Below are positions 5,956 through 5,982 of a DNA stretch of 5,982 bases, piece after piece. The DNA is from Betaproteobacteria bacterium. Lineage in GTDB: Bacteria > Pseudomonadota > Gammaproteobacteria > Burkholderiales > Burkholderiaceae_C. The stretch is from contig RFSP01000122.1 in the NCBI GenBank assembly GCA_009923895.1, forward strand, positions 1-5,982, written 5' to 3'. Numbering within the stretch: position 1 is the stretch's first letter; the number at the start of each line of letters is the position of its first letter. The translations under genes were made by a program, and so were the position numbers. The notes under the pieces were generated by a model. That model was not told the origin of the DNA and did no database searches. It worked only from the letters and a program-made list of their open reading frames with translations.

Positions 5956-5973
5956 ATTTCGTATCATGCAATG
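5956..5973. promoter_or_regulatory. Candidate operator, copy 2
   Basis: ATTTCGTATCATGCAATG matches the reverse complement of 5892-5909 (GTTTCGTGTCATGAAACG) at 14 of 18 positions, including the shared TTTCGT and TCATG blocks. The dyad is degenerate on the right side here. The centres of the two copies are about 63 bp apart, close to six turns of B-DNA. The regulator is unknown. Confidence 0.4.
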
Positions 5974-5982
5974 TACGCCGTA

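Larger units (their letters stand above)
5871..5982. other. Right-end non-coding stretch, likely a control region
   Basis: After the amidotransferase stop codon the composition becomes more AT-rich, and no gene can be supported to the window edge. The stretch holds inverted repeats and a palindrome, listed separately, and an A6 run at 5947-5952. I see a TATCAT hexamer at 5962-5967 but no -35 box at 16-18 bp spacing. One frame is open from ATG 5882 to the edge (33 codons) but has a poor ribosome binding site and several codons rare in the neighbouring genes (such as TTA), so I do not call it a gene. Confidence 0.5.

Noticed and set aside
5882..5982. An open frame starting at ATG 5882 and running off the right edge
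   Set aside because: It has only 33 visible codons, a weak ribosome binding site, unusual codons for this genome and no recognisable protein; its start is also part of an inverted repeat.
5971..5982. ATG TAC GCC GTA at the right edge reads MYAV, as at the start of ribosomal protein L21 (rplU)
   Set aside because: Four codons are too few to identify a gene, and there is no Shine-Dalgarno upstream, which a ribosomal protein gene would be expected to have.

Overview
The window looks like chromosomal core DNA of a moderately GC-rich betaproteobacterium, most likely order Burkholderiales and probably family Comamonadaceae. This rests on protein style (the Liv-type binding protein with its paired cysteines, the HolC tail), GC-rich third codon positions and short intergenic gaps. 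Genus cannot be fixed from the sequence alone. I see no mobile element, CRISPR array, tRNA or rRNA, and no clear sign of recent transfer.

Layout from left to right: the 3' end of holC (DNA polymerase III chi subunit); a complete secreted Liv-type amino-acid-binding protein gene; a strong hairpin with a UUCG tetraloop; then the glycogen genes glgC and glgA, fused by a TGATG stop/start overlap. On the opposite strand follows a 10-helix EamA/DMT-family permease gene whose 3' end overlaps the 3' end of glgA by 88 bp. Only 21 bp beyond the permease start codon, a class I glutamine amidotransferase gene runs rightwards. The last 112 bp hold no supported gene but contain two related 18-bp inverted-repeat sites and a GC palindrome, and look like an operator or promoter region for a gene beyond the window.

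How the genes work together: GlgC makes ADP-glucose from glucose-1-phosphate and ATP, and GlgA polymerises it into alpha-1,4-glucan. Together they form the first two dedicated steps of bacterial glycogen synthesis, with translational coupling. Branching enzyme (glgB) and the degradation genes are not here. The binding protein, permease and amidotransferase have no evident shared pathway with the glycogen genes.

I do not see convincing evidence of an undescribed multi-gene system. The points most worth a second look are structural. The extra C-terminal tail of GlgA coincides with the antisense of the permease's last membrane helix. The UUCG hairpin lies 10 nt ahead of the glgC ribosome binding site with no room for a promoter between them. 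The two matching sites at the right edge are about six helical turns apart.
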